Counted from the first letter of the stretch, positions 9,222 through 18,021 are shown. The stretch is DNA of 64,000 bases from CAZSBG01 sp964605145 (GCA_964605145.1 CAZSBG010000013.1:19304-83303), one strand, 5' to 3'. Translations and numbers: made by a program. Notes: a model not told the origin generated them from the letters alone.

Positions 9222-10202
9222 ATGTCGAAAATCATTATCGGTATTCACGGACTCGGAGCAAAACCTGCTGAGAAAATTCTTAAAAAATGGTGGAAACAGT
9301 CGATTCGGGAGGGGCTTAAATCCATTGGTTACCCGATTCGATTCTTTAAATTCGAACTGGTCTACTGGGCCGACTTTCTTCATTCTCAGCCCCTGGATGC
9401 ACGTATTACAGATGAAAACCACCCGGCATTCTTGAAAGAACCGTATGCTCAATCCAGAGGAATCCTCTTGAAAAAACCGAGTAACTGGCGTCGGAAAATT
9501 CTCAAATATCTGGAAAAAGAAATTGACAAGCTCTTTTTAAATGAAGATCTGTCTATAAATTTTTCATCCATCTCCGATTACATTATCCAGCATTTTTTTT
9601 CTGACCTTGATAAATATTATTCAGGAACTTGTAAGGATAGAAAAAACATGGTTCGCCCGGTGAAGGATGTGCTCAGAGAAAATCTGGCGCTGGTGTTGAA
9701 AAAATATCGTAAAAAGGAAATTCTGCTCATCGGGCATTCCATGGGTTCCATAATTTCGTATGATGTGCTGACCCAGACCTCGCCAGCCATCCCGGTCGAC
9801 ACAATGCTGACAATCGGCTCGCCGCTTGGAATTCCGGCCATCATGGGGAAAACAATAAGCGAGTTAAAAATACGAAACGCGCCGGTTAAGCATTTGTCCA
9901 CGCCGGAAAGTGTAAAACGACACTGGTACAACCTGTCCGATCTGGGAGACAAGGTGGCTTTTAATTACGATTTGGGCGATGATTACAAGGCCAATTCACG
10001 GCGAATTAAAGTGACCGATTTAATCGTGACCAATGATTATGAGTACCGGGGAGAAAGAAATCCGCATAAAGTTTACGGTTACCTGAGAACGCCGGAATGC
10101 GCCAATATTATCAATGAATTTCTGATGCGGGGCAGGAACAAAACCATCGTTCGAATGATGGACAAAATTAATTACTGGATCGATAATATTCAACGGTTTT
10201 AG
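9222..10202 (+). CDS. Alpha/beta hydrolase, lipase-like
   Basis: The ATG at 9222 is used, with CGGAGG at 9204-9209; an in-frame TTG at 9198 lies before the ribosome site. The 326-residue protein opens with IIIGIHGLGAKP, an oxyanion-type HG loop, and has the nucleophile elbow GHSMGS (Ser173). The downstream Asp (near LSDLGDKVAF) and a late His (NPHKVYGYL) could complete the triad. There is no signal peptide, so it acts in the cytoplasm. Family knowledge gives only esterase/lipase/amidase. Its place between a GDPD and GlpD suggests deacylation of a lysophospholipid or a related ester, which is inference. Confidence 0.75.
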   Translation: MSKIIIGIHGLGAKPAEKILKKWWKQSIREGLKSIGYPIRFFKFELVYWADFLHSQPLDARITDENHPAFLKEPYAQSRGILLKKPSNWRRKILKYLEKEIDKLFLNEDLSINFSSISDYIIQHFFSDLDKYYSGTCKDRKNMVRPVKDVLRENLALVLKKYRKKEILLIGHSMGSIISYDVLTQTSPAIPVDTMLTIGSPLGIPAIMGKTISELKIRNAPVKHLSTPESVKRHWYNLSDLGDKVAFNYDLGDDYKANSRRIKVTDLIVTNDYEYRGERNPHKVYGYLRTPECANIINEFLMRGRNKTIVRMMDKINYWIDNIQRF

Positions 10203-10203
10203 A

Positions 10204-10352
10204 TTTCGGGAATCGGGGATCGGGATTCGGGACATTGAAAATGGGAATTGGGAATTATAATCAGGCATCTGAATTTCGGTTAAAATCTAATATCGAATAG
10301 CTAACATCGAGAACCGAAACCGAACCCCGAGAACCGAAATCCGAGTCCCGAC
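10204..10352. repeat. Imperfect inverted pair of G-rich and C-rich phrase repeats
   Basis: The left part (10204-10235) is built of near-repeats of ATCGGGATTCGGGA. The right part (10308-10352) holds complementary units such as CGAGAACCGAAATCCGAG. They could pair into a long imperfect hairpin in the glpD leader. The degenerate phrase structure looks like dispersed repeat debris rather than a classic terminator, as there is no T tract. Confidence 0.55.
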
Positions 10353-10370
10353 TAAACAATGGAGGTATAC

Positions 10371-11933
10371 ATGAATCGCGATGAAATGCTGGAACGCATC
10401 GATGACACATCAAAAAAATGGGATTTCATTATTATCGGCGGCGGCGCCACCGGCGTGGGGGTTGCCATCGATGCCGCATCGCGCGGCTACCAGACGCTCC
10501 TCATCGAACAGGCTGACTTTGGTCAGGGCACTTCCAGCCGCAGCACCAAGCTGGTACACGGCGGCGTGCGATATTTGCAGCAGGGCAATGTGTCGTTCGT
10601 GCTCGAAGCGCTGAAAGAGCGAGGCCTCATGCTGAAAAACGCGCCGCACCTCGTGCACAATCTTCCGTTCATTGTTCCCAATTATGACTGGTGGGAATCC
10701 CCGTTTTACGGCATCGGACTGAAACTGTACGATATTTTGGCCGGCAAGCACGGCTTCGGTCACTCCAAAATTCTTTCCAAAGAACAAACATTGAAGCACA
10801 TCCCCACCGTGGAAACCGAAGGCCTCCGCGGCGGAGTTCTCTATTTCGACGGACAATTCGACGACGCCCGCCTGGTCATCGACATGACCCAGACCGCTGC
10901 GGAGCAGGGAGCCACGATGATCAATTATATGCGGGCGGAATCGCTGAAAAAAACCAATAATTTTGTAGACGTTGTTGTGGCGCGCGAAATGGAAAGCAAT
11001 AACACCTATCATCTCAGCGCGCGCTGCGTCATCAATGCCACCGGCGTATACGCGGATTCCATTCGAAAAATGGAGGACGAAAACTCAAAGCCGATGATTC
11101 GCCCGAGTCAGGGAATACACATCGTCCTGGATAAATCATTTTTGCCCGGGGACAGCGCCATTATGGTGCCGCACACCGATGACGGCCGCGTGCTGTTCGC
11201 CATTCCCTGGCACGACTGCGTGATTGTGGGCACCACGGACACCGAGATGACCGAAATTCCGCTGGAGCCTGTTCCATTGCAATCCGAACTTGATTTTCTC
11301 ATCGGGCACGCAGCCCGCTACCTGACCAAAGACCCCACGCCGGCCGATGTACTCAGCGCGTTCGCCGGGCTGCGGCCGCTCGTTTCCGTGGGTGAATCCG
11401 AAAGCACGGCGGCTATTTCTCGCGATCATGTGGTTCACATCTCGCACTCAGGATTGGTGACCATCACCGGCGGAAAGTGGACGACCTACCGAAAAATGGC
11501 CGAAGACACCGTGGATCAGGCTGCTATACTGGCACAGCTCGATCCAAGTCCCTGCGTCACCCACGATCTGCAAATCCACGGGTACCACAAAAACGCGAAA
11601 AAATTTGGCAAGCTCGCCAACTATGGGTCGGACGCGCCTGCAGTGATGGATCTGATGCGGGACAATCCAAAATATTCCGAACCCCTGCATCCATCCCTGC
11701 CATACGTGGCCGGGGAAGTCATCTGGGCGGCGCGGCATGAAATGGCCCGAACCGTTGAAGATTTTCTGTCCCGAAGGACGCGGGCGCTGCTGCTCAACGC
11801 GCGCGCCAGCAAGGAAATCGCTTCCAAAGTAGCCGACCTGATGGCCCGGGAGCTCAATCGCAAACGCAAGTGGAAAAAAGACCCGATCGAAAAATTTCAG
11901 GCACTGGCCGAAACCTATATCGTGAAACAATGA
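10371..11933 (+). CDS. glpD: FAD-dependent glycerol-3-phosphate dehydrogenase
   Basis: The ATG at 10371 follows GGAGG at 10361-10365; the in-frame ATG at 10359 overlaps that site and is less likely. The 520-residue enzyme has the FAD-binding GGGATG motif at residues 23-28, the typical SSRSTKLVHGGVRYLQ segment that contacts FAD, and the DAO fold with a C-terminal helical cap (DUF-type GlpD C domain). It oxidises sn-glycerol 3-phosphate to dihydroxyacetone phosphate at the inner membrane and feeds electrons to quinone. With the upstream GDPD and hydrolase it completes catabolism of glycerophospholipid headgroups. Confidence 0.95.
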   Translation: MNRDEMLERIDDTSKKWDFIIIGGGATGVGVAIDAASRGYQTLLIEQADFGQGTSSRSTKLVHGGVRYLQQGNVSFVLEALKERGLMLKNAPHLVHNLPFIVPNYDWWESPFYGIGLKLYDILAGKHGFGHSKILSKEQTLKHIPTVETEGLRGGVLYFDGQFDDARLVIDMTQTAAEQGATMINYMRAESLKKTNNFVDVVVAREMESNNTYHLSARCVINATGVYADSIRKMEDENSKPMIRPSQGIHIVLDKSFLPGDSAIMVPHTDDGRVLFAIPWHDCVIVGTTDTEMTEIPLEPVPLQSELDFLIGHAARYLTKDPTPADVLSAFAGLRPLVSVGESESTAAISRDHVVHISHSGLVTITGGKWTTYRKMAEDTVDQAAILAQLDPSPCVTHDLQIHGYHKNAKKFGKLANYGSDAPAVMDLMRDNPKYSEPLHPSLPYVAGEVIWAARHEMARTVEDFLSRRTRALLLNARASKEIASKVADLMARELNRKRKWKKDPIEKFQALAETYIVKQ

Positions 11934-11975
11934 CATCGATGCAAGTTGTCTCCATATTCTCTGCAAAGCATCATG

Positions 11976-12007
11976 TGCCTTCGATGCATCCTCGAAGGCA
12001 TTTCATT
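11976..12007 (+). terminator. Rho-independent terminator after glpD
   Basis: TGCCTTCG and CGAAGGCA form an 8-bp stem with a 9-base loop, followed by TTTCATT. It lies 42 bases after the glpD stop codon. Confidence 0.7.
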
Positions 12008-12188
12008 CAATAACTAAAATGGATGTCAGCCTACAGCGATCAGCGCTCAGCAAAAGAAATGATAGTACGATAAATATATAAATATAATCATTGCGTCTAC
12101 ACTAAAAAGTCTTAAAAGGCTTTAATTATTTGGTTACTATATTTGTGGCTATTCAATTGAATATTTTCATGTTAGACATTTTCAATAG

Positions 12189-12208
12189 CCCCGACTTTTA
12201 AGTCGGGG
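12189..12208. repeat. Perfect CCCCGACTT/AAGTCGGGG hairpin repeat
   Basis: A 9-bp perfect stem with a 2-base centre. It is followed by AGTAGAG and a second partial palindrome (CCCGGGCTTTAACCCC). This is the form of a short dispersed palindromic element; other copies are not seen in this window. Confidence 0.6.
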
Positions 12209-12451
12209 AGTAGAGTTCTCCCGTTAATCCCGGGCTTTAACCCCTGATTAGAGTGGACTCATCATTTAAAAGATTAAAATATTTCGTCAATCTTAGCTGT
12301 TTGATATTTCCTGAGCTGATGGCTGAAAGCTAATCGCTCCTCTGATGCAATAAAATCCACCCGAAAAAATGAATCAAAACTGCGCAATGCAAAGTATAAT
12401 ATTTCTTGATGTTTTTTAATCGACAATTATTCACAAGATGTGGAGGTGTCC

Positions 12452-14605
12452 ATGAATACATTTCAAAAATCGTCTGTAAAGATTTTGAGTTTTTTGACAG
12501 TCGCGTTTGTTACCATTTCATTGCTTATGAACTGCTCTCTTGAACAAAAGAAATTGGAGAATGTTATGCCACCAGTCGCGGAAAAAATTCCCAAAGAATT
12601 AACCATCCACAATGATATCCGAATCGATGATTACTTCTGGTTGCAGGAGCGGGAAAATCCCAAAGTGATTGAATATTTGGAAGCTGAAAACGAGTACCTG
12701 AAAAAGGTCATGCAGCACACTGAGAAATTTCAGAAAAAATTATTCAAAGAAATTGTGGGCAGAATTAAACAGACCGACATGTCCGTGCCATACAAAACCA
12801 ATGAATATTACTATTACACTCGCTACGAAGAAGGCAAGGAATATCCCATTTACTGCCGAAAAAAGGGCAGCCTCGAAGCGGACGAGGAGATCATGCTCAA
12901 TGTCAATGAAATGGCCGAGGGACACGCATTTTACCAGGTACGCGGCCTGAATGTGAGTGAGGACAATATGCTGCTGGCGTTCGGCGTGGACACGGTCAGC
13001 CGAAGAAAGTATACGCTTCAATTCAAAAATCTTGAAACAGGTGAAATCCTGCCGGATAAAATTCCCAATACCACCGGCAGCGCCACCTGGGCCAATGATA
13101 ACAAAACCGTTTTTTACGCCACCAAAGACAGCACGCTTCGATCCCATAAAATTATGAGACACGTTCTTGGTGCAGAATCTTCTGCGGACAAAGAAATTTA
13201 TCATGAAGCCGACAATACATTTTCAACGTTTGTCTATAAATCCAAATCGAAAAAATATATTTTCATCGGCAGCTACAGCACGCTATCCTCAGAATTTCGA
13301 TTTCTGGACGCAGACCGGCCGGACGGTGATTTTCAGATCTTTCAGAAACGGGAGAAAGATCATGAATACAGTATATCCCATTTCGAAGATACATTTTATA
13401 TCGTCACAAACTGGAAGGCCAAAAATTTCCGGCTGATGCAGACCGATGTGAATCAAACCGCAAAACGATACTGGAAAGAAGTCATTCCGCATCGCACAGA
13501 TGTGCTGCTGGAAGGCATCGATATTTTCAAGGATTACCTGGTGGTGAGCGAGCGACAGAACGGGCTGCGCCAGATAAAAATCATTGAGCACAAAAGCGGG
13601 GGAACCCACGCTCTGGAATTTGCGGACGAGGCGTATCTCGCCTACACAAGCATCAATCCGGAATTCGACACGGAATTGCTGCGGTTCAGTTACACATCCA
13701 TGACCACGCCAAATTCCACGTACGATTACAACATGCGCACCCGCGAACGCACACTGCTCAAGCAGCAGGAGGTTTTGGGCGACTTCGATCCAAAGGATTA
13801 TGAATCAAAGCGAATTTACGCGCCGGCCACGGATGGAACCAAAATACCGGTGTCATTGGTGTATAAAAAAGGACTGGAAAAGAACGGCCAAAATCCGCTT
13901 CTCCTTTATGGCTATGGCTCCTACGGCGCCAGCATGGAAGCCACGTTCAGTTCCGTGCGGTTGAGCCTGCTGGACCGGGGATTTGTGTACGCCGTTGCCC
14001 ACATTCGTGGCGGCCAGGAAATGGGCCGGGGCTGGTACGAAGACGGTAAATTGCTCACAAAGAAAAATACGTTTACAGATTTTATCAATTGTGCCGAATT
14101 TCTTATTGCGGAAAAATATACCAATCCGAACAAACTGTTTGCCATGGGCGGAAGCGCCGGCGGACTGCTGATGGGCGCCGTGGTCAATATGCGGCCGGAC
14201 CTGTTCAAAGGAATCATCGCGGCCGTGCCGTGGGTGGATGTTGTCACAACCATGCTGGACGAAAGCATTCCGCTGACCACCAGCGAATACGACGAGTGGG
14301 GGGGCAATCCCAACAACAAGGAATATTACGAATACATGCTCTCATATTCGCCGTACGACAATGTGGAAGCCAAAACATATCCGGCCATGCTGGTGACCAC
14401 CGGGTTGCACGATTCCCAGGTGCAATACTGGGAGCCGGCCAAGTGGGTCGCCAAATTGCGGGACATGAAAACCGATGATAATATTCTGCTGCTGAAAACC
14501 GATATGAAGACCGGCCACGGCGGCAAATCCGGCAGGTTCGAACGTTACAAAGAAACCGCGCTGGAGTATGCGTTTATGTTCGATTTGTTAGGAATCAGAA
14601 AATAA
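12452..14605 (+). CDS. ptrB: Oligopeptidase B, predicted lipoprotein (S9A)
   Basis: The ATG at 12452 has TGGAGG upstream; the in-frame ATG at 12440 precedes that site. The 717-residue enzyme starts with a hydrophobic segment ending in LLMNC, a lipobox, so it is probably an envelope lipoprotein. The N-terminal DDYFWLQERENPKVIEYLEAEN is typical of prolyl oligopeptidase relatives; a seven-blade propeller follows to ~residue 430. The hydrolase domain has the nucleophile GGSAGG (Ser568) and the terminal His in GHGGKSG (His689). The ESIPLTTSEYDEWGGNPN stretch is characteristic of oligopeptidase B, which cuts short peptides after basic residues. Export as a lipoprotein is unusual relative to cytosolic enterobacterial PtrB. 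Confidence 0.9.
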   Translation: MNTFQKSSVKILSFLTVAFVTISLLMNCSLEQKKLENVMPPVAEKIPKELTIHNDIRIDDYFWLQERENPKVIEYLEAENEYLKKVMQHTEKFQKKLFKEIVGRIKQTDMSVPYKTNEYYYYTRYEEGKEYPIYCRKKGSLEADEEIMLNVNEMAEGHAFYQVRGLNVSEDNMLLAFGVDTVSRRKYTLQFKNLETGEILPDKIPNTTGSATWANDNKTVFYATKDSTLRSHKIMRHVLGAESSADKEIYHEADNTFSTFVYKSKSKKYIFIGSYSTLSSEFRFLDADRPDGDFQIFQKREKDHEYSISHFEDTFYIVTNWKAKNFRLMQTDVNQTAKRYWKEVIPHRTDVLLEGIDIFKDYLVVSERQNGLRQIKIIEHKSGGTHALEFADEAYLAYTSINPEFDTELLRFSYTSMTTPNSTYDYNMRTRERTLLKQQEVLGDFDPKDYESKRIYAPATDGTKIPVSLVYKKGLEKNGQNPLLLYGYGSYGASMEATFSSVRLSLLDRGFVYAVAHIRGGQEMGRGWYEDGKLLTKKNTFTDFINCAEFLIAEKYTNPNKLFAMGGSAGGLLMGAVVNMRPDLFKGIIAAVPWVDVVTTMLDESIPLTTSEYDEWGGNPNNKEYYEYMLSYSPYDNVEAKTYPAMLVTTGLHDSQVQYWEPAKWVAKLRDMKTDDNILLLKTDMKTGHGGKSGRFERYKETALEYAFMFDLLGIRK

Positions 14606-14650
14606 GGTTCGCTCTATTTTAAATTCTCAAATTGGCGAAACCTTAACAAG

Positions 14651-14750
14651 ATGTCATACCTGCGGATGCAGGTATCTCCTCATTCAATTATAATACTTAC
14701 TTTTTGTCGGGAGATTCCTGAACTCCGCTTCGCTCCGTCAGGAATGACAT
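14651..14750. repeat. Inverted pair of TGTCATTCC-type dispersed repeats
   Basis: The left copy (14651-14679) reads ATGTCATACCTG...CAGGTATCTCC. The right copy (14709-14750) is the same phrase on the opposite strand: GGGAGATTCCTG...CAGGAATGACAT. Each copy is itself palindromic. A third relative begins near 63963. This is a known style of mobile palindromic element; it contains no gene. Confidence 0.65.
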
Positions 14751-14879
14751 AGTAAATTCAAATAATTCATATTTTTTAGTCAATTAATTTTTGTTTTTGA
14801 AATTTATTTGTTATTTGTTTATTTACTATTTGGAATTTTAAAAACTCTCTCTGTATTTTGACCCGGAAGGACACACACA

Positions 14880-16532
14880 ATGAAACGAACATCCATATTT
14901 TGTCTGACAATTATACTCATGCTCTCCGCCAGCCTGGTATTCGCAAATGATCCCCCGGAAAGATTCGACTTGAGGGTCGATAGCGGCCGAAGTTATGTCA
15001 CATCTGTGAAAGATCAAATCAGCGGAACCTGCTGGACCCACGGCGCCATGGCAGCCATGGAAGGCAATTTAATGAAGACCAAAACCTGGATCGCTGCCGG
15101 CGATAGCGGGGAACCCAACCTGGCCGAATACCATCTCGACTGGTGGAACGGATTCAATCAATTCAACAATGACGACATTGCACCGGCCACCGGTGGACTG
15201 GAAGTGCACATGGGCGGCGACTATCGCGTGACTTCTGCCTATATTTCCCGCGGCGAGGGCGCTGTGCGCGAACAGGATGGTCAGTCATTCGACACGCCGC
15301 CGGAGCGGTACAGCCTGGACTATCGCATTTACTACGCGCGAGACATCGAGTGGTACAGCCCGGCCACCGGGGAGGATTATATCACGCTCATCAAAAACAA
15401 AATCATGTCCGAGGGCGTGATGGGCACCTGCATGTTTTATAGCAATAAATACATCAACACCCCGGGTTACACCCATTACCAGCCGGAAAACACATCCGAA
15501 GACCCCAACCATGCCATCGCCATTGTGGGCTGGAACGACGATAAGTTCACCCAGGCGCCACAGCCGGGTGCATGGCTATGCAAGAATAGCTGGGGCCCGG
15601 GATGGGGTAATGACGGCTATTTCTGGATTTCCTACTACGACAAACATGCGACCCGCCACGATGAAATGGGCGCTATCTCGTTCCTGAACGTGGAACCGTT
15701 TCCCTACGATTATGTTTATTACCACGATTACCACGGCTGGCGCGATACCATGCAGGGCTGCGTCGAGGCGTTTAACGCGTTTCTTGCCGGCAGCGATGAA
15801 ATGCTCAAAGCGGTCAGTTTTTTCACGGCTGCCGACGACGTAGGCTTCACCGTTAAAATTTACGACCGGTTCGAAAGCGGCCAGTTGCAGTACGAGCTGG
15901 CCTCGGTCTCCGGCGTTATAAATTACACAGGTTTTCACACCGTCGATTTGCCCTCGCCGGTGGCCCTGACTGCCGGGGATGATTTTTTCATCTACCTCAG
16001 TCTGACCCACGGCGGGCATCCATTCGACCGCACCTCCGAGATCCCGGTGCTGTTGGGCTCCAGCATGAAAGCCACCATCGTGGAATCCATTGCATACCCG
16101 GGGGAAAGCTATTACAAAAACGGCGGCGACTGGCAGGATTTGTACGACTACGACCTCCATCCCTGGCCCAATGGCACGGCCAATTTTTGCATCAAAGGGC
16201 TGGTCACCTACTCAGGCTCAAGTGACATTGCCCCGGATGAGTCAGGGGTGATTGAAGGCTACGCTTTGGCGCAGAACTATCCCAACCCGTTCAATCCCAC
16301 AACGACCATCGGATTCACTGTGCCGGGGGCGGCGCAGGTGGAGCTGAAAATTTACAACCTGTTGGGCGAAGAAATCCGAACCCTGGTGAGCGGCGCCCGA
16401 ACCGCCGGCCTCCACACCGCGCAATGGGACGGCCGAAACAACGCCGGGCAACTGGTCAGCTCCGGCGTGTATGTGTACCGGCTTTTTGCCGGGGACCATG
16501 TGTTGAGCCGCAAGATGATGTTTTTGAGGTAA
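14880..16532 (+). CDS. Secreted papain-family (C1A) cysteine protease with type IX sorting domain
   Basis: The 550-residue protein has a signal peptide (cut near VFA, residue 22) and GGAAGGA before the ATG. The catalytic Cys51 is in VKDQISGTCWTHGA, His211 in PNHAIAIVGWND and Asn236 in KNSWGPGWGNDGYFWISY, so the papain triad is intact. There is no obvious propeptide: the mature domain begins almost at once. Residues ~270-450 form a beta-rich region, and 460-550 match the FlgD-Ig-like C-terminal sorting domain with NYPNPFNPTT, YNLLGEEI and SSGVYVYRL. It should be secreted or attached to the cell surface by type IX secretion. Confidence 0.9.
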   Translation: MKRTSIFCLTIILMLSASLVFANDPPERFDLRVDSGRSYVTSVKDQISGTCWTHGAMAAMEGNLMKTKTWIAAGDSGEPNLAEYHLDWWNGFNQFNNDDIAPATGGLEVHMGGDYRVTSAYISRGEGAVREQDGQSFDTPPERYSLDYRIYYARDIEWYSPATGEDYITLIKNKIMSEGVMGTCMFYSNKYINTPGYTHYQPENTSEDPNHAIAIVGWNDDKFTQAPQPGAWLCKNSWGPGWGNDGYFWISYYDKHATRHDEMGAISFLNVEPFPYDYVYYHDYHGWRDTMQGCVEAFNAFLAGSDEMLKAVSFFTAADDVGFTVKIYDRFESGQLQYELASVSGVINYTGFHTVDLPSPVALTAGDDFFIYLSLTHGGHPFDRTSEIPVLLGSSMKATIVESIAYPGESYYKNGGDWQDLYDYDLHPWPNGTANFCIKGLVTYSGSSDIAPDESGVIEGYALAQNYPNPFNPTTTIGFTVPGAAQVELKIYNLLGEEIRTLVSGARTAGLHTAQWDGRNNAGQLVSSGVYVYRLFAGDHVLSRKMMFLR

Positions 16533-16730
16533 CGGCAAGCACAGCGTGTTGACGATAATGGAATTCTTTTTTTGAACAAAGGATTGTATGGTTTCGGGAA
16601 GATTGGAATAGTGGAACGATGGAAATATATTTTGAATAATTGAGTGAATTTACTTCCATTTTTCCGGATATAGCTTACGTTAATGATTTCATCCCTGACC
16701 GAATTTAAAACCGAAAAGCAATCTCAAAAT

Positions 16731-16760
16731 CATCCCGTAGGGATGAAATATTGGTAGAAT
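16731..16760. repeat. CATCCC-GTA-GGGATG palindromic repeat
   Basis: CATCCC and GGGATG pair around a GTA loop, followed by AAATATTGGTAGAA. The wording matches a short dispersed element often met in Bacteroidota-like genomes (from memory). The rest of the 271-bp gap after the papain gene (16533-16803) shows nothing else recognisable. Confidence 0.5.
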
Positions 16761-16803
16761 GCAAAACACCCCTGCGCCATAAAAAACCGAAATTATTAAC
16801 AGG

Positions 16804-17046
16804 TTACGTTGAACTATGCGACAAACGTTCCGCTATCCAGATTTTGATGATGGACTGCCTTGCCACGCCCAACCTCTTCGCTTCTTTCTCAAGCGATTGA
16901 ATCATCCAGACAGGAAAGTCCACATTGACACGTTTCTGTTCCCGTCCCGGTCGTTTGGCTTTATCTGTATCCAAAAATTCAGACACATCCTCGCCATCAT
17001 CAAATTTTTTATCGAATTCCTCAGCCTTCATAAATTTCTTTTTCAT
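16804..17046 (-). CDS. CopG/BrnA-like antitoxin
   Basis: The 80-residue basic-tailed protein contains KRVNVDFPVWMIQSLEKEAK followed by RLGVARQSIIKIWIAERL, a ribbon-helix-helix DNA-binding domain of the CopG/BrnA antitoxin type. The acidic N-terminus (FDDGEDVSEFLD) is also common in BrnA proteins. It starts 4 bases after the DUF433 stop codon, so the two are translated from one message. The expected partner, a BrnT ribonuclease, is absent; a DUF433 gene sits in its place. It probably represses its own operon. Confidence 0.8.
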   Translation of the reverse strand: MKKKFMKAEEFDKKFDDGEDVSEFLDTDKAKRPGREQKRVNVDFPVWMIQSLEKEAKRLGVARQSIIKIWIAERLSHSST

Positions 17047-17050
17047 TCTC

Positions 17051-17365
17051 TCACTTTGAAAGTCGCTCCCGAATTTTATTCACTTCAAAATGTGATTCGA
17101 TTTTGTACTGAATTTTCTGCGCAGTTTGCTGATGCTCCTTTAGGTATTCCTCAATCTTTTCCTTATTGTTGAGATAATAACTTACAGCCGCGTAAACATC
17201 TGCAAGCTTTAGCACAGGGTACTGATAAACAATTTCCTCACACGCAGCGCCATCTTTGAACGCATGAATAATCGTATCCAATGTTATACGGGTTCCACCG
17301 ATTCTGATAATTCCCAGTGAATCTTGAGCAAAAGGTGGAGGTGTTATATCAATAGAAAATTCCAT
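17051..17365 (-). CDS. DUF433-domain protein
   Basis: The 104-residue protein has the DUF433 core: IRIGGTRITLDTIIHAFKDG and the EEIVYQYPVLKLADVYAAVSYYL helix-turn-helix-like part (residues ~18-72). A charged helical tail follows (KEKIEEYLKEHQQTAQ). The ATG at 17365 is preferred, with AGAAGG 11 bases upstream; an in-frame TTG lies 3 codons earlier. DUF433 proteins are usually antitoxin-like partners of PIN-like DUF5615 proteins, but none is present here. The C-terminal 58 codons are duplicated at 18041-18213. Confidence 0.8.
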   Translation of the reverse strand: MEFSIDITPPPFAQDSLGIIRIGGTRITLDTIIHAFKDGAACEEIVYQYPVLKLADVYAAVSYYLNNKEKIEEYLKEHQQTAQKIQYKIESHFEVNKIRERLSK

Positions 17366-17578
17366 TACCAGCAACGCCTTCTTGTTAATGTTTTAATTTT
17401 TGATTTTTAAGCAGAGCGATAAATTTGACTAGTTTTGGCAAAGAAATTTTTGCAGTTAAAAATATAAAAATAAAATGAAATTATCAAGGTGAAATTTTAT
17501 AATGTGAAGAAAAGTGGAAAATACTTGAATAATGAATATCGAAATCTGGAACAATCCTGATCCCGAATTTTATTCTTG

Positions 17579-17874
17579 TCAAAAGTTGAGATTTACCCGG
17601 TAACCCACGGATATGATGACGTCGTATAATCATATTTTTTGCCGTCACTGGCAGTTGTTCGGAAATTCCGAGCAACTGAATCCTCTGTCAGTTCTCCTTC
17701 CTTAAAAATGTTGCTAATATGCTCGCTTGTCGTTGCCTTTGATTTCTGAAACAGTTCACAAAGGTGGGCTTGTGTCAGCCAGACGGTTTCATCTTCGAGG
17801 CGGACGTCAATTTTGATGTGCCCGTCAGGGGTTTTGTAGAGGAGGAGTTGGGATTCCGATTTGATATCATCCAT
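17579..17874 (-). pseudogene. Frameshifted and truncated rhuM-like gene remnant
   Basis: From an ATG at 17874 with GGAG seven bases upstream, the reading frame gives a typical RhuM-family N-terminus: ESQLLLYKTPDGHIKIDVRL, then ETVWLTQAHLCELFQKSK and a GELTEDSVARNFRTTASDGK segment. Family members continue with a DVIISVGYRV motif. Here that motif (LYDVIISVGYRVNLN) is present in the next frame, and the message stops at 17579. RhuM proteins are about 300 residues or more, so most of the gene is also lost. The role of RhuM is unclear; it is common in accessory islands. Confidence 0.8.
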
Positions 17875-18021
17875 CGTTTTTCTCCGCATAATAGCGGCGT
17901 TTCGAAAATAAATTTTCAATGCTTCTGGTTATTGGAGCCAATACAAATTTTGTCTTAATAAATGATTTAGGGACTGGTTGTCCGATCATTTCTTTTCATG
18001 AATCCAAAAATGAATCATCCT

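Larger units (their letters stand above)
11934..12451. other. 518-bp non-coding gap with terminator and repeat debris
   Basis: No credible gene is present on either strand. The gap holds the glpD terminator (11976-12007), a CAGC-rich phrase (12021-12055) partly complementary to another near 12310-12345, and a perfect hairpin of the CCCCGACTT type (12189-12208) followed by related CCCGGGCTTTAACCCC sequence. The ribosome site GGAGG of the next gene is at 12442-12446. Confidence 0.7.
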
